Of a stretch of 64,000 bases of DNA, positions 1-7,699 are shown piece by piece. Source of the stretch: Phycisphaerales bacterium (GTDB lineage: Bacteria; Planctomycetota; Phycisphaerae; Phycisphaerales; UBA1924); NCBI GenBank assembly GCA_020849105.1, contig JADLGW010000002.1, positions 1-64,000 of the forward strand, read 5' to 3'. The notes beneath the pieces were generated by a model. It was given only the letters and a program-made list of their open reading frames with translations. It was not told the DNA's origin and searched no databases. Numbering within the stretch: the first letter of the stretch is position 1; each line of letters opens with the position of its first letter. Both the position numbers and the translations under genes were made by a program.

Positions 1-39
1 ATCCACAAACCCCATCGACCCGTTCTTCCGCACGCCCAT
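1..39 (-). CDS. N-terminal fragment of an unidentified protein (runs off left edge)
   Basis: Only 13 codons (MGVRKNGSMGFVD) lie inside the window, so no function can be given. The start is supported by a GGAGG sequence seven bases upstream of the ATG on the minus strand. The same frame also has an ATG at 76-78, with a TGA just upstream of it. The gene would be divergent from the prepilin-like gene that begins at 105. It could be a chance ORF. Confidence 0.3.
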   Translation of the reverse strand, partial: MGVRKNGSMGFVD

Positions 40-104
40 GATCGCGCCTCCGTCCGGCCCCGCGTCGCGGGCCGGCATCCGGTACGATCATTCGCCCACG
101 GCGG

Positions 105-839
105 TTGCGCTATTGTTCAGAGATTCCGATCATTGAACTGCTCATCGTCATCGCGATGATCGGCGTGCTTTCGGCGCTCGTGCTTCCGTCCCTGTGGGGC
201 GCACGCCGGGGTGCCCGCGAGTTGGCGACAACGTCCAATCTCCGGCACCACGCGATGATCTTGGGCGTCTATACCTCAGAGAACAAGGACCTCTACCCCT
301 GCCTCACGGACCCTTCAGCGACCTACTCCGTCATCAGGTGTCAGTCCGCGGGCATTGCCATCGAAGCGCGGTACTTCGGCGCGGCGGTCTACTGGTGGGT
401 GGGGCTTGCGGACGGCTATTACGAAGGCGCGTGGCGGAGCCCGGTGTTCCGGTCGCCGCTGCTGCGACGGGATCAGGCCGCCTTTACCTACAGGTTGCCT
501 TGTTCATTCCTGGCGGACCCCGCCTTCTATGTTCCGGAGACGCGGCAACCGCCGCCGGCGCAACTCAGGGGGGTGCGTGCCACAGAGGTTCAATGGCCCG
601 AGAAGAAGTCGCTTGTGGTTGATGCCTGGCGGTTGTTCGAGCCCTCGGCCGCAGCGGCGCCGGACGCGCGCACGCCCGCCGGCTTTGTGGACGGTCATGC
701 CGAAGCGGTACCGGAATCCAAGCAGGTGCCTCAGTACCGCATCGGCGATGGGCCGTACCCCCTCTATGACGCGGACTATCCCGCCTTCATCCCGATGACC
801 CACACGGTTGGCGGCGTCCGCGGGCGTGACAAGCAATAG
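105..839 (+). CDS. Type IV prepilin-like protein, probably degraded
   Basis: The protein has the hydrophobic N-terminal helix of prepilins (IIELLIVIAMIGVLSALVLP), with the conserved Glu, and a C-terminal GFVDGHAE stretch typical of planctomycete prepilin-domain proteins. The expected leader (Gly or Ala followed by FTIIE) is broken. The DNA at 122-140 reads as GATTC-CGATCATTGAA, as if one base of the Thr codon had been lost, so the only start in this frame is a TTG inside the old leader (reading SEIPIIELL). After the TAG at 837-839 the same frame continues for 29 more codons that look coding. Both signs suggest decay, although a functional protein with an unusual leader is possible. A prepilin would be processed by prepilin peptidase and assembled at the inner membrane. 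Confidence 0.6.
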   Translation: MRYCSEIPIIELLIVIAMIGVLSALVLPSLWGARRGARELATTSNLRHHAMILGVYTSENKDLYPCLTDPSATYSVIRCQSAGIAIEARYFGAAVYWWVGLADGYYEGAWRSPVFRSPLLRRDQAAFTYRLPCSFLADPAFYVPETRQPPPAQLRGVRATEVQWPEKKSLVVDAWRLFEPSAAAAPDARTPAGFVDGHAEAVPESKQVPQYRIGDGPYPLYDADYPAFIPMTHTVGGVRGRDKQ

Positions 840-929
840 CGTAACCTCCACTCCCGGATCGTGGACGCGGCCCTCGCCCACTTCGACTCCCGCGGCATGT
901 TCGGCGAGCGGAACCTCTTCGGGCAGTGA
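840..929 (+). other. In-frame continuation after the TAG of the prepilin-like gene
   Basis: Directly after the TAG at 837-839 the same frame stays open for 29 codons, containing IVDAALAHFDSRGMFGERN, and ends at TGA 927-929. The composition looks coding, not like spacer. It is most simply the lost C-terminus of the prepilin-like protein, cut off by a nonsense mutation. The rest of the spacer up to 1060 shows nothing recognisable apart from the GGAGG serving the next gene. Confidence 0.4.
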
Positions 930-1060
930 CCCCGGGGCTCACACGACCACAAAGATGATCCCACTTTCACGGCCGCCGCCGGTGCGCTTCAGGCCGGGTT
1001 GGCACAGGACCAGCTGGGAGGGGGAACCGCGCCCGCGCTTGGGGCGGAGGGGGATGTGCG

Positions 1061-1450
1061 ATGTTCCGGAGGCCGCTGCTCTACCCCCGCCTGTACCCCT
1101 GGCTGCTGCTGGCGGCCGCCCTGGACGTGATGCTCACATGGCTGATCCTGGAACTGGGCGGCCAGGAGATGAACGTTGTCGCCCGAGCGGCGATCAACGC
1201 GGCGGGGCTCCCGGGGATGCTGCTGCTGAAGTTCTGCGGCATCGTCCTGGTGATCGCGGTGTGCGAGTTCGTGGGGCGTCGCAACACCGCCACCGGGCTG
1301 CGCCTGGCCGGGGTTGCCACGGTGATCACATGCATCCCGGTCGCCCTGTCGCTCTTCATGATCGGGGAACTGGCGTGGATGCGGGCCAGCGGGATCGACC
1401 CGGCGGCCGGAGGGCCCGCCGAAGCCGTCACCGTGACCGGTGCGCGGTGA
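1061..1450 (+). CDS. DUF5658-like integral membrane protein
   Basis: A 129-residue hydrophobic protein with about three membrane segments: roughly residues 12-31, 47-66 and 84-106. The pattern YPWLLLAAALDVMLTWLILE followed by a Gly-rich loop and N/V/A/R residues matches the DUF5658 family, whose function is unknown. A GGAGG sequence at 1046-1050 supports the ATG at 1061. It stands alone on the plus strand, facing the lipid operon that ends at 1477. No catalytic motif is visible. Confidence 0.7.
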   Translation: MFRRPLLYPRLYPWLLLAAALDVMLTWLILELGGQEMNVVARAAINAAGLPGMLLLKFCGIVLVIAVCEFVGRRNTATGLRLAGVATVITCIPVALSLFMIGELAWMRASGIDPAAGGPAEAVTVTGAR

Positions 1451-1476
1451 CGGGCGCCCGCATCGCGGCAGCGGGA

Positions 1477-1974
1477 TCAGAACCCGCTCAGCCGCAGCAG
1501 GGTCTTGAAGGACTCACCGAAGACGAAGTTGCCCGCGGGCGCGCCGGGCCCGGCGCGCTCCGCCCCCACATGGCTGAACATCAGGTCGATGCGGCCGATC
1601 GGCTCCCACCCGCCCTGCGGGAGGCGGCGTTCAACGGTGCCCTCGGTGGATGCCCCCGCGCCGTCGAACTGCCGCAGCACCGCGGTGTACCGCAGCGCGT
1701 CGCCTGGCCCGGCGTCGGCGTCGAGTTCCGCGAGGCTGACCTTCGCCAGGATGACGTTCTCGCGGAAGCCCTCGGCGTGCCCGACGAGGATGCCCGCGGC
1801 CTGCGCCATGCCCTCGATGATGAGCGACGCGGGCATGATCGGCAGCGCGCCGCGCCCGCCACCGGCCGCGAAGTGGTCGTGCAGATGCCCCTCGGCCAGG
1901 CTGACGTTCTTGACGGCCACCAGCCGCTCGCGGGGGATGAGTTCGACGATCCGGTCGATCCACATCCAGCGCAC
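1477..1974 (-). CDS. FabZ/FabA-like 3-hydroxyacyl-ACP dehydratase (second copy)
   Basis: A hot-dog-fold dehydratase of about 165 residues that would remove water from 3-hydroxyacyl-ACP in the cytoplasm. The catalytic His sits in HLHDHFAAGG and the catalytic acid in IIEGMAQAAG. The usual HFPGHP motif is replaced by a Gly-rich segment, so it is not a standard FabZ. Translation starts at GTG 1974, two bases after the TAG of the acyl carrier protein gene; an ATG three codons in is a possible alternative. It is the last gene of a three-gene operon (dehydratase, ACP, dehydratase), which suggests a dedicated acyl-modifying pathway and not bulk fatty acid synthesis. The substrate cannot be read from sequence. 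Confidence 0.75.
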   Translation of the reverse strand: MRWMWIDRIVELIPRERLVAVKNVSLAEGHLHDHFAAGGGRGALPIMPASLIIEGMAQAAGILVGHAEGFRENVILAKVSLAELDADAGPGDALRYTAVLRQFDGAGASTEGTVERRLPQGGWEPIGRIDLMFSHVGAERAGPGAPAGNFVFGESFKTLLRLSGF

Positions 1975-1976
1975 GG

Positions 1977-2360
1977 CTACTTCCCGAGTTTGCGCTCAAC
2001 AAACCGGACGACCGAGTCCACGGTGAAGATCTCGCCGACCTTGGCGACCTGCGGGTCGCGCTCCAGCACGGCGAAGTCCGCGTGGGGCAGGCGCTCCTTG
2101 AGGGCCGCGATCCCCTGGGGCGTGACGCGGCCGTCCTTCACATAGCGCGAGTCCTGCTGCACGTTGTCCGGGAACAGTTCACCCTGGGCGATCTTGAAGC
2201 CGAAGGCCTGCTCCAGCCGGAAGACCACGTCGAGGAAGTCGATGGATTCAGCGCCGAGATCGCGGGTGAGCACGGCGCTCGGGGTCACCTCGTCCTCATC
2301 GACCGCCAGGGCGTCCACCAGCACCGTCCGCACCTTGGCGAAGATCTCATCGCGCGTCAT
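1977..2360 (-). CDS. Acyl carrier protein (specialised)
   Basis: A 127-residue acyl carrier protein. The phosphopantetheine attachment site is the Ser in LGAESIDFLDVVFRLEQAF, and the helix pattern is that of the ACP family. It is longer than the usual 75-80 residues, with an inserted region after the binding helix (about residues 58-90). An in-frame upstream extension of 13 codons exists, but the ATG at 2360 gives the normal ACP N-terminus (MTRDEIFAKVRTVL). It lies between two dehydratase genes and presumably carries their substrate. Confidence 0.85.
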   Translation of the reverse strand: MTRDEIFAKVRTVLVDALAVDEDEVTPSAVLTRDLGAESIDFLDVVFRLEQAFGFKIAQGELFPDNVQQDSRYVKDGRVTPQGIAALKERLPHADFAVLERDPQVAKVGEIFTVDSVVRFVERKLGK

Positions 2361-2431
2361 GCAGGTCCCCATGCCACCCCCATCCGCCCGCATCCCCAAC
2401 GGGGGCCGCTGCGGGTCGGGAAGGGGGCATC

Positions 2432-2848
2432 TTATGCGCCGGCGAGTGAAGCGTGGGGCCGGACGGGGCGCAGGGTGAAGCGGCCGGACGCCGCGGTCGG
2501 CCGGTCCTCCGACCCGGGTTCGATCAGGGTGGCCTCGCCCTTCAGGTCGAATGTGCCGTCCTTCTCACCCTGGAGCGCGACCTCGATCCTCAGGGCCGCC
2601 CCGGGGCGGACGAAGCGGCCGTACTTGAGGGCCCGGACCCTGCCCAGGACCAGCGGGCCGCCGCGGGCGCGATCGTCCAGCAGCCGCCGCCCCGCCTGGA
2701 CCATCGCCTCCAGCATCAGGACGCCCGGCAGCACCGGGAACGAGGCGAAGTGGTCCTGGAGGTACTCCTCCGCGGCCGTCACCTGCTTCAGCGTGACAAT
2801 ACGGCCGGGGGCTTGTTCCAGCACCCGGTCCACGAGGTCGAACTTCAT
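2432..2848 (-). CDS. FabZ-like 3-hydroxyacyl-ACP dehydratase
   Basis: A 138-residue hot-dog protein. The motif YLQDHFASFPVLPGVLMLEA holds the catalytic His and Glu of the FabZ family, although the second His-Pro of the usual HFPGHP is changed to FP. It is the first gene of the minus-strand lipid operon, followed by the ACP. Its start is divergent from recO, leaving only 27 bases for two promoters. It probably dehydrates a 3-hydroxyacyl chain held on the neighbouring ACP; the final lipid is unknown. Confidence 0.8.
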   Translation of the reverse strand: MKFDLVDRVLEQAPGRIVTLKQVTAAEEYLQDHFASFPVLPGVLMLEAMVQAGRRLLDDRARGGPLVLGRVRALKYGRFVRPGAALRIEVALQGEKDGTFDLKGEATLIEPGSEDRPTAASGRFTLRPVRPHASLAGA

Positions 2849-2875
2849 GCCGGAGTGTACGGGTTACGCTTGTCC

Positions 2876-3679
2876 GTGCCGACCGTCGTTGACCAAGCCG
2901 TGTGCATCCGCCAATGGGAGTGGTCGGAGACGAGCCAGACGGTGTCGCTCTTCGGGCGGGAGGTGGGCCTGTTCCGCGGCCTGGCCAAGGGGGCCCGGCG
3001 GAAGGGTGCGAGGTTCTCCGGGGGCCTGGAGACGCTGACCTCCGGCGAGGCCGTGGCGATCATCAAGCCCGGGCCGGTGCTGGCGACGCTGACGGCGTGG
3101 GACCTGCGGGAAACGTTCCCGGCTCTGCGGGCGTCGCTGACGGCGTTCCACGCCGGCCTGTTCCTGGCAGACCTGGTACAGCACGCACTGACGGAGCACG
3201 ACCCGCACCCGGCGGTGTACGACGCGATGACGGCCGCGCTGCGGGGGCTCGGCCCGGACGAGGCAGGGAACCTCGCGGGGGCGCTGCGGTTTCAGTGGCT
3301 GCTGCTCTCGGAAACCGGGTACCGGCCCGATCTGGCGAGCGACGTGCTGACGGGAGGCCCGCTGGCAGGCGCCGCCTTGTACGGGTTCGCCCCGCTGCGC
3401 GGTGGTGTGACGGCTGACCCGCGGGCGCCCGGCCACACCGCGGCGAACAAGGCCGCGACCGAGCCACGGGGCACGCAGGTGTGGCGGGTGCGGGCCCAGA
3501 CGATCGACCTGCTCCGGGCGATTGACTCCGGCGCCGCCGCGATTGCGGCGGATGCCGACGCCCTCCGGCGGGCCAACCGGCTGCTCGCGGCCTACCTGCG
3601 CGAGGTTCTGGGACGTGACCTGCCCGCGGCGGGCCCGTTCCTGTCACTTCCGGGCGGGTCCCCCCCCGAACAGGGCTAA
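2876..3679 (+). CDS. recO: DNA repair protein RecO
   Basis: RecO is the recombination mediator that, with RecR, loads RecA onto SSB-coated single-stranded DNA. The protein has an N-terminal OB-fold (about residues 1-85, with SLFGREVGLFRGLAKGARR) and a helical C-terminal domain. The usual zinc-binding cysteines of the C-domain are not evident. The reading frame is open far upstream through the opposite-strand dehydratase, so the start must be internal. GTG 2876 gives the normal N-terminus (VPTVVDQAVCIRQWEW); a TTG two codons earlier is the alternative. Length is 267 residues, typical for the family. Confidence 0.85.
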   Translation: MPTVVDQAVCIRQWEWSETSQTVSLFGREVGLFRGLAKGARRKGARFSGGLETLTSGEAVAIIKPGPVLATLTAWDLRETFPALRASLTAFHAGLFLADLVQHALTEHDPHPAVYDAMTAALRGLGPDEAGNLAGALRFQWLLLSETGYRPDLASDVLTGGPLAGAALYGFAPLRGGVTADPRAPGHTAANKAATEPRGTQVWRVRAQTIDLLRAIDSGAAAIAADADALRRANRLLAAYLREVLGRDLPAAGPFLSLPGGSPPEQG

Positions 3680-3755
3680 GGAGCCTTCCCCATGCATCCG
3701 ATGAAACAGCACGCCAGTTCCGGCCCTGGGCTGTCCATCGCGACGGGAGGTTGGT

Positions 3756-5246
3756 TTGAAAGAGGAGATGATCCAGCGGATCATGAGTTGCCCGTCGTTG
3801 CCGTCGCTTCCGGCGGTGGCGATGCGGGTGCTGGAACTGACGGCGCAGCGCGACATCTCGATGGACGAACTGGCACGCACGGTCCAGAACGACCAGGCGC
3901 TGGCGGCCAAGGTTCTCAAGACGGTCAACTCGAGTTTCTATGGTCTGCGGAAGCGGTGCACGACAATCAACGGCGCCCTGGTGATGCTCGGGCTGTCCAC
4001 GGTGAAGAGCCTTGTGCTGGGGTTCTCACTGGTCTCGGCGATGGGGGAGGGCGGCGACGGCGAGTTTGACCTGGTGGCGTACTGGCGGCGCGGGCTGTAC
4101 ACCGGCGTGGGCGCGAAACTCCTGGCGGACCGCAAGCACAAGGCCGTCGCCGACGAGGCATTCCTGGGCGGGTTGCTCCAGGACCTGGGCATGATGGCCA
4201 TGTACCGCACGCTGGGGAAGCGGTACCTGCGGGTGATCCCGATCTGCGAGGGCAACCACCGGCAACTGGCGAAGGCGGAACTGGCGGAACTGGAGGTCCA
4301 GCACCCCGAGATCGGGGCGATGCTGGCCGAGCGCTGGAAACTCCCGCCGGAACTGGTCGCCCCGATCCGCTTCCACGAGCGGCCGGGCTCGGCCGGTGAG
4401 CACGCGGACGTCGTGCGCTGCGTCGCCGCGGGGAACATCGTCCACGATGTCCTGACCGACAAGGACCCATCGGCCGCCCTGCGGCGCCTGCACGCGCAGT
4501 GCTCGTCATGGTTCGGCATGACGCCGACCGAGTGCAAGGACCTGGTGCGCCAGGCCGGGGCCGCGGCCAAGGAGATGGCGTCGCTGTTCCGGCTGAACAC
4601 CGGGGTGCATGCGGAACCGGAGAAGATCCTGGAGATGGCGCAGCGTCAACTGAAGGAGTTGTCGCGGACGCGCGACGCCGGCGCCTCATTCGGGGCGGCG
4701 CTGGACGCTCTTGTGTGCGACGGAGATACTACGGACCCGCTGACAGGATCGGTCGGGCCCATGGAACTCCTGCGCCGCGCGGAGGAGTGCTTCAAGGGTG
4801 CGGCGTCCGGCGGCGAGCCGATGGCGGTGATCCTGGTGACGATCGACGGGTTTGACCGCCTGGTCGGGACGCACGGGCAGGACCGCGGGGACACCGCGCT
4901 GCTGGAGACCGCGGCGCTGCTCATGGAACGCTTCGAGGCCGAATCGGGCGTTGTGGGAAGGCACGGCGACTCGACCTTCGCGATTGTTCTTCCGCGCGGC
5001 GGCCGCGAAGCCGCGGTCCGCACCGCCGGAGAGGTGCGACGGGCGATCGAGGCGGCCTCGGCGCGGTGGGGGATAAGCGACCAGCCCCTCACGGTGAGCG
5101 CTGGGGCGGCGGGCCTGGAGCCATCGGGGCCGCGCGCGTTCACATCCGTGCAGCAGGTGTTCGGTGCCGCGGCCCGCGCGTTGGAGGCAGCCAGAGCCGC
5201 CGGCGGCAACCGCGTCCGCACCTTCGTCCCGAAGATCGCGGCGTGA
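3756..5246 (+). CDS. HDOD-domain regulator with degenerate GGDEF domain
   Basis: A 496-residue cytoplasmic signalling protein. The N-terminal HDOD domain (about 1-205; CPSLPSLPAVAMRVLEL, then NDQALAAKVLKTVNSSFYG) lacks the catalytic HD dyad, as is normal for HDOD proteins. After a linker, residues about 325-480 fold like a diguanylate cyclase, but the active-site loop reads RHGDSTFAIVLP where GGDEF would be expected, so it should not make c-di-GMP. TTG 3756 has a GGGAGG upstream; an ATG four codons in, behind AAAGAGGAG, is an alternative start. It stands alone. HDOD proteins in other bacteria act as scaffolds in motility and stress signalling. Confidence 0.85.
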   Translation: MKEEMIQRIMSCPSLPSLPAVAMRVLELTAQRDISMDELARTVQNDQALAAKVLKTVNSSFYGLRKRCTTINGALVMLGLSTVKSLVLGFSLVSAMGEGGDGEFDLVAYWRRGLYTGVGAKLLADRKHKAVADEAFLGGLLQDLGMMAMYRTLGKRYLRVIPICEGNHRQLAKAELAELEVQHPEIGAMLAERWKLPPELVAPIRFHERPGSAGEHADVVRCVAAGNIVHDVLTDKDPSAALRRLHAQCSSWFGMTPTECKDLVRQAGAAAKEMASLFRLNTGVHAEPEKILEMAQRQLKELSRTRDAGASFGAALDALVCDGDTTDPLTGSVGPMELLRRAEECFKGAASGGEPMAVILVTIDGFDRLVGTHGQDRGDTALLETAALLMERFEAESGVVGRHGDSTFAIVLPRGGREAAVRTAGEVRRAIEAASARWGISDQPLTVSAGAAGLEPSGPRAFTSVQQVFGAAARALEAARAAGGNRVRTFVPKIAA

Positions 5247-5364
5247 CGGTTTCGCGGAACACCCGGACCTGACCACTCGAAGGGATCAGCAGCCGCGTCG
5301 TGGGGACGTGCGGCCGCGCGGAGACTCCCACGGAAGCGGCCGCGACAGCGGCCAGGAGAGTCCC

Positions 5365-6753
5365 ATGAATATCGCCGCTCGCGCCTTGTTCGTCCTCGGT
5401 ATGGGTGCGCCCGCGCTGGCCCAGTGCCAGCCCGGGTGGGAAGCCGTTCCCGGCGCCGCGCTCAACAAAGGAGTGGAGGCGCTGCTGGCGGTGCCCGGCG
5501 GCGCCGGCGACGACCTGTATGTCGGTGGATCGTTCACCTCGACCGGGATTGAGGCGCTGCGCATCGCGAAGTTCGACGGTGTGAACTGGTCGCCGCTGGG
5601 TGAGGGCATTCCGGAGTTCACGCACGGCCTGTTCGGCTGCTGCGCCAAGGTCCACGCGCTGTCGTGGTACGACGACGGCACCGGTGCGGCGCTCTTCGTC
5701 GGCGGCGACTTCATCCTCGCCGGGCAACTCGCCGTTGAGAGCATCGCCAAGTGGCAGGGCGACCAGTGGCACACCGTCGGCGGGGGACTCGTCGGCGTCC
5801 AGCCGTGCTCCGAGTGCCCGCCGCGGGTGTATTCAATGACGATCTTCAACTCCGGCACAGGGCCGCGGCTCTACCTGGGCGGGAACTTCGGGGGCGCCGG
5901 GCCGCTCACCGTGAACCACGCCGCGTCGTGGGACGGGCTGGCGTGGGCGGGCCTGGACGGCGGCGTGAACAGCACCCAGCCGGGGCAGCCGACGCCGCCG
6001 TGGATCCAGCGGATGGACGTGTTCGACGGCGGGCTCTACGCGACCGGGCAGTTCACCGTCGCGGGCGGGACGAACGCCGACAGCATTGCACGGTGGAACG
6101 GCTCGGCGTGGCAGGACGTCGGCGGGCTGGGGCCCAACGGGCCCAAGGGGCCGTTCGCGTACGGGAATGCAACCGCGGTCTTCGACGACGGGACCGGCGC
6201 GGCGCTCTACGTCGCCGGTGAGTTCCAGACCGCGGGCGGCGTCCCGGCGCGGAACATCGCCCGGTACGACGGTGTTTCGTGGTCGGACGTGGGCGGCGGC
6301 GTCAATGCCCAGGTGCGCTGCCTGAGAGTCTTCGACGATGGCACGGGCCCGGCGTTGTACGCCGGCGGCGACTTCGACGAAGCGGGCGGCGCTGCGGCCG
6401 CGTCCATCGCGCGGTGGGACGGTCACACATGGTCGGCGGTCGGGCCGGGCCTGGAATCCAGCGCGTATGTGATGGAGGTCGCGCGCCACGCGGGGACGGC
6501 GTACCTGTACGTTGGCGGCTGGTTCCAGAGCGCCGGGGGGCTGCCTGCCCCGTACCTGGCGCGGTACGCATCGTGCGCCCCCGCGTGCTACCCGGATTGC
6601 AACGGCGACGGTGCCCGGAACCTGTCGGACTTCGGGTGCTTCCAGACGAAGTTCGCGCTGGGCGACCCGTACGCCGACTGCAACGGCGACGGGGCCCGGA
6701 ACCTGGCCGACTTCGGGTGCTTCACCACGAAGTTTGCACTCGGCTGCCCCTGA
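5365..6753 (+). CDS. Secreted propeller-like repeat protein with dockerin-type C-terminal tail
   Basis: A 462-residue exported protein with a signal peptide (MNIAARALFVLGMGAPALA). The body consists of about seven repeats with signatures such as YVGGSF, IAKFDG and WSPLG, a beta-propeller-like layout. The last 55 codons (6586-6750) are two EF-hand-like units: CYPDCNGDGARNLSDFGC then DCNGDGARNLADFGC, each followed by TKFALG, ending in CP. This tail recurs at the same length in three other proteins of this window and resembles the GC-type dockerin anchoring domain of Phycisphaerae. The frame is open upstream, but the ATG at 5365 is preceded by AGGAGAG and starts the signal peptide. The ligand of the propeller is unknown. 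Confidence 0.85.
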   Translation: MNIAARALFVLGMGAPALAQCQPGWEAVPGAALNKGVEALLAVPGGAGDDLYVGGSFTSTGIEALRIAKFDGVNWSPLGEGIPEFTHGLFGCCAKVHALSWYDDGTGAALFVGGDFILAGQLAVESIAKWQGDQWHTVGGGLVGVQPCSECPPRVYSMTIFNSGTGPRLYLGGNFGGAGPLTVNHAASWDGLAWAGLDGGVNSTQPGQPTPPWIQRMDVFDGGLYATGQFTVAGGTNADSIARWNGSAWQDVGGLGPNGPKGPFAYGNATAVFDDGTGAALYVAGEFQTAGGVPARNIARYDGVSWSDVGGGVNAQVRCLRVFDDGTGPALYAGGDFDEAGGAAAASIARWDGHTWSAVGPGLESSAYVMEVARHAGTAYLYVGGWFQSAGGLPAPYLARYASCAPACYPDCNGDGARNLSDFGCFQTKFALGDPYADCNGDGARNLADFGCFTTKFALGCP

Positions 6754-6814
6754 CGCGCCGGCCGGTGGGGCTGGGCTCGACCGGACCTCGTGGTATGCTG
6801 GTCGCGGAGCCCCC

Positions 6815-7483
6815 ATGCGCACGACACTCCTCGGCGTCGCCACCCTGTGCCTGGTCCCGCTTTCCCCCGCGACGCGCGCCGGGCCGATCACGTTCCGATT
6901 CGAGGGCACAGCGGAGGTGACGCTGAACGGTGTGTCCCACCCGGGGTCCCACTACATCATCATCCTTAGCGCGATGACGGAGAACGTGGTCGCCAAGCCC
7001 TGGGGCTACGACGTGGACGGGCCCGCGACGTTTGAGATCGCCGGAGTGGGCAGCGGCTCCTTTGACGTTCTGACCCGCGTCTTCAACAACCCGGGGGGGA
7101 CGATCGCGGGGTTCAGCCAGTCGGAACTCGTGGGGGGCCTTGACCTGATCGATTTCGTGGATCCGCAACTGGCGGCCTACACCCTGAGCACGCCCCTGGG
7201 ACCGATCTTCGACCCCGACCCGTTCAGCGCCCAGTTCATTGAGGTTCCGACCTCCCTGGGCCCACTCTCGCTGGAGGCACTGGACGTGACGTTTACGGCG
7301 GCCACGACGGCGCCCTGCTACGCCGACTGCAACGGTGACGGCGCCCTGAACCTCTCCGACTTCGGCTGCTTCACGACGAAGTTCGCCCTGGGCGACCCGT
7401 ACGCGGATTGCAACGGGGATCAGCAGTTGAACCTGTCCGATTTCGGCTGCTTCACCACGAAGTTTGCCCTGGGCTGCCCGTAG
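6815..7483 (+). CDS. Secreted protein of unknown function with dockerin-type tail
   Basis: A 222-residue exported protein: signal peptide MRTTLLGVATLCLVPLSPA, then about 150 residues of beta-rich sequence resembling PEP-CTERM-type extracellular proteins (ITFRFEGTAEVTLNG). It ends with the 55-codon paired tail (7316-7480; CNGDGALNLSDFGC, then CNGDQQLNLSDFGC, each with TKFALG). The second unit has QQ where the others have G-A/V-R, a small loop change. It follows the propeller protein by 61 bases in the same direction and may be co-transcribed. The ORF is open upstream; ATG 6815 is chosen because it begins the signal peptide. Confidence 0.8.
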   Translation: MRTTLLGVATLCLVPLSPATRAGPITFRFEGTAEVTLNGVSHPGSHYIIILSAMTENVVAKPWGYDVDGPATFEIAGVGSGSFDVLTRVFNNPGGTIAGFSQSELVGGLDLIDFVDPQLAAYTLSTPLGPIFDPDPFSAQFIEVPTSLGPLSLEALDVTFTAATTAPCYADCNGDGALNLSDFGCFTTKFALGDPYADCNGDQQLNLSDFGCFTTKFALGCP

Positions 7484-7539
7484 GACCGCGCGGCACAGGG
7501 CCGCGGAGGAAGCCCGATACCGCGTTCCGGACACCGACC

Positions 7540-7647
7540 TCACTTGACCACATAGATTCCGGTGGCGTTCACGACCAGGGTTCCGCCTTCGGCCTGTGCG
7601 ACGGTACCAATGATGATGAGGTCGGAGAGTTCCTTGATCCCGTGCAG
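7540..7647 (-). CDS. Possible small conserved ORF downstream of the ATP-grasp gene
   Basis: The minus-strand frame ending at TGA 7540-7542 reads IKELSDLIIIGTVAQAEGGT and then LVVNATGIYVVK. This has the hydrophobic/charged rhythm of a real protein, unlike the arginine-rich shadow upstream. No ATG, GTG or TTG fits well; the CTG at 7645-7647 is the nearest candidate. It could be a short peptide with an unusual start or the remnant of a longer gene. It follows the ATP-grasp gene by about 50 bases. No family was recognised. The surrounding spacer (7484-7699) shows nothing else. Confidence 0.25.
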   Translation of the reverse strand: MHGIKELSDLIIIGTVAQAEGGTLVVNATGIYVVK

Positions 7648-7699
7648 GCCCTTGGCCCTGAGCGGGGAGAGACAATGAATGGAGCGGGCGGGCCCGCCA

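Noticed and set aside
840-1060. A separate small gene between the prepilin and DUF5658 genes
   Set aside because: The only coding-like stretch is in frame with the prepilin gene and has no start of its own.
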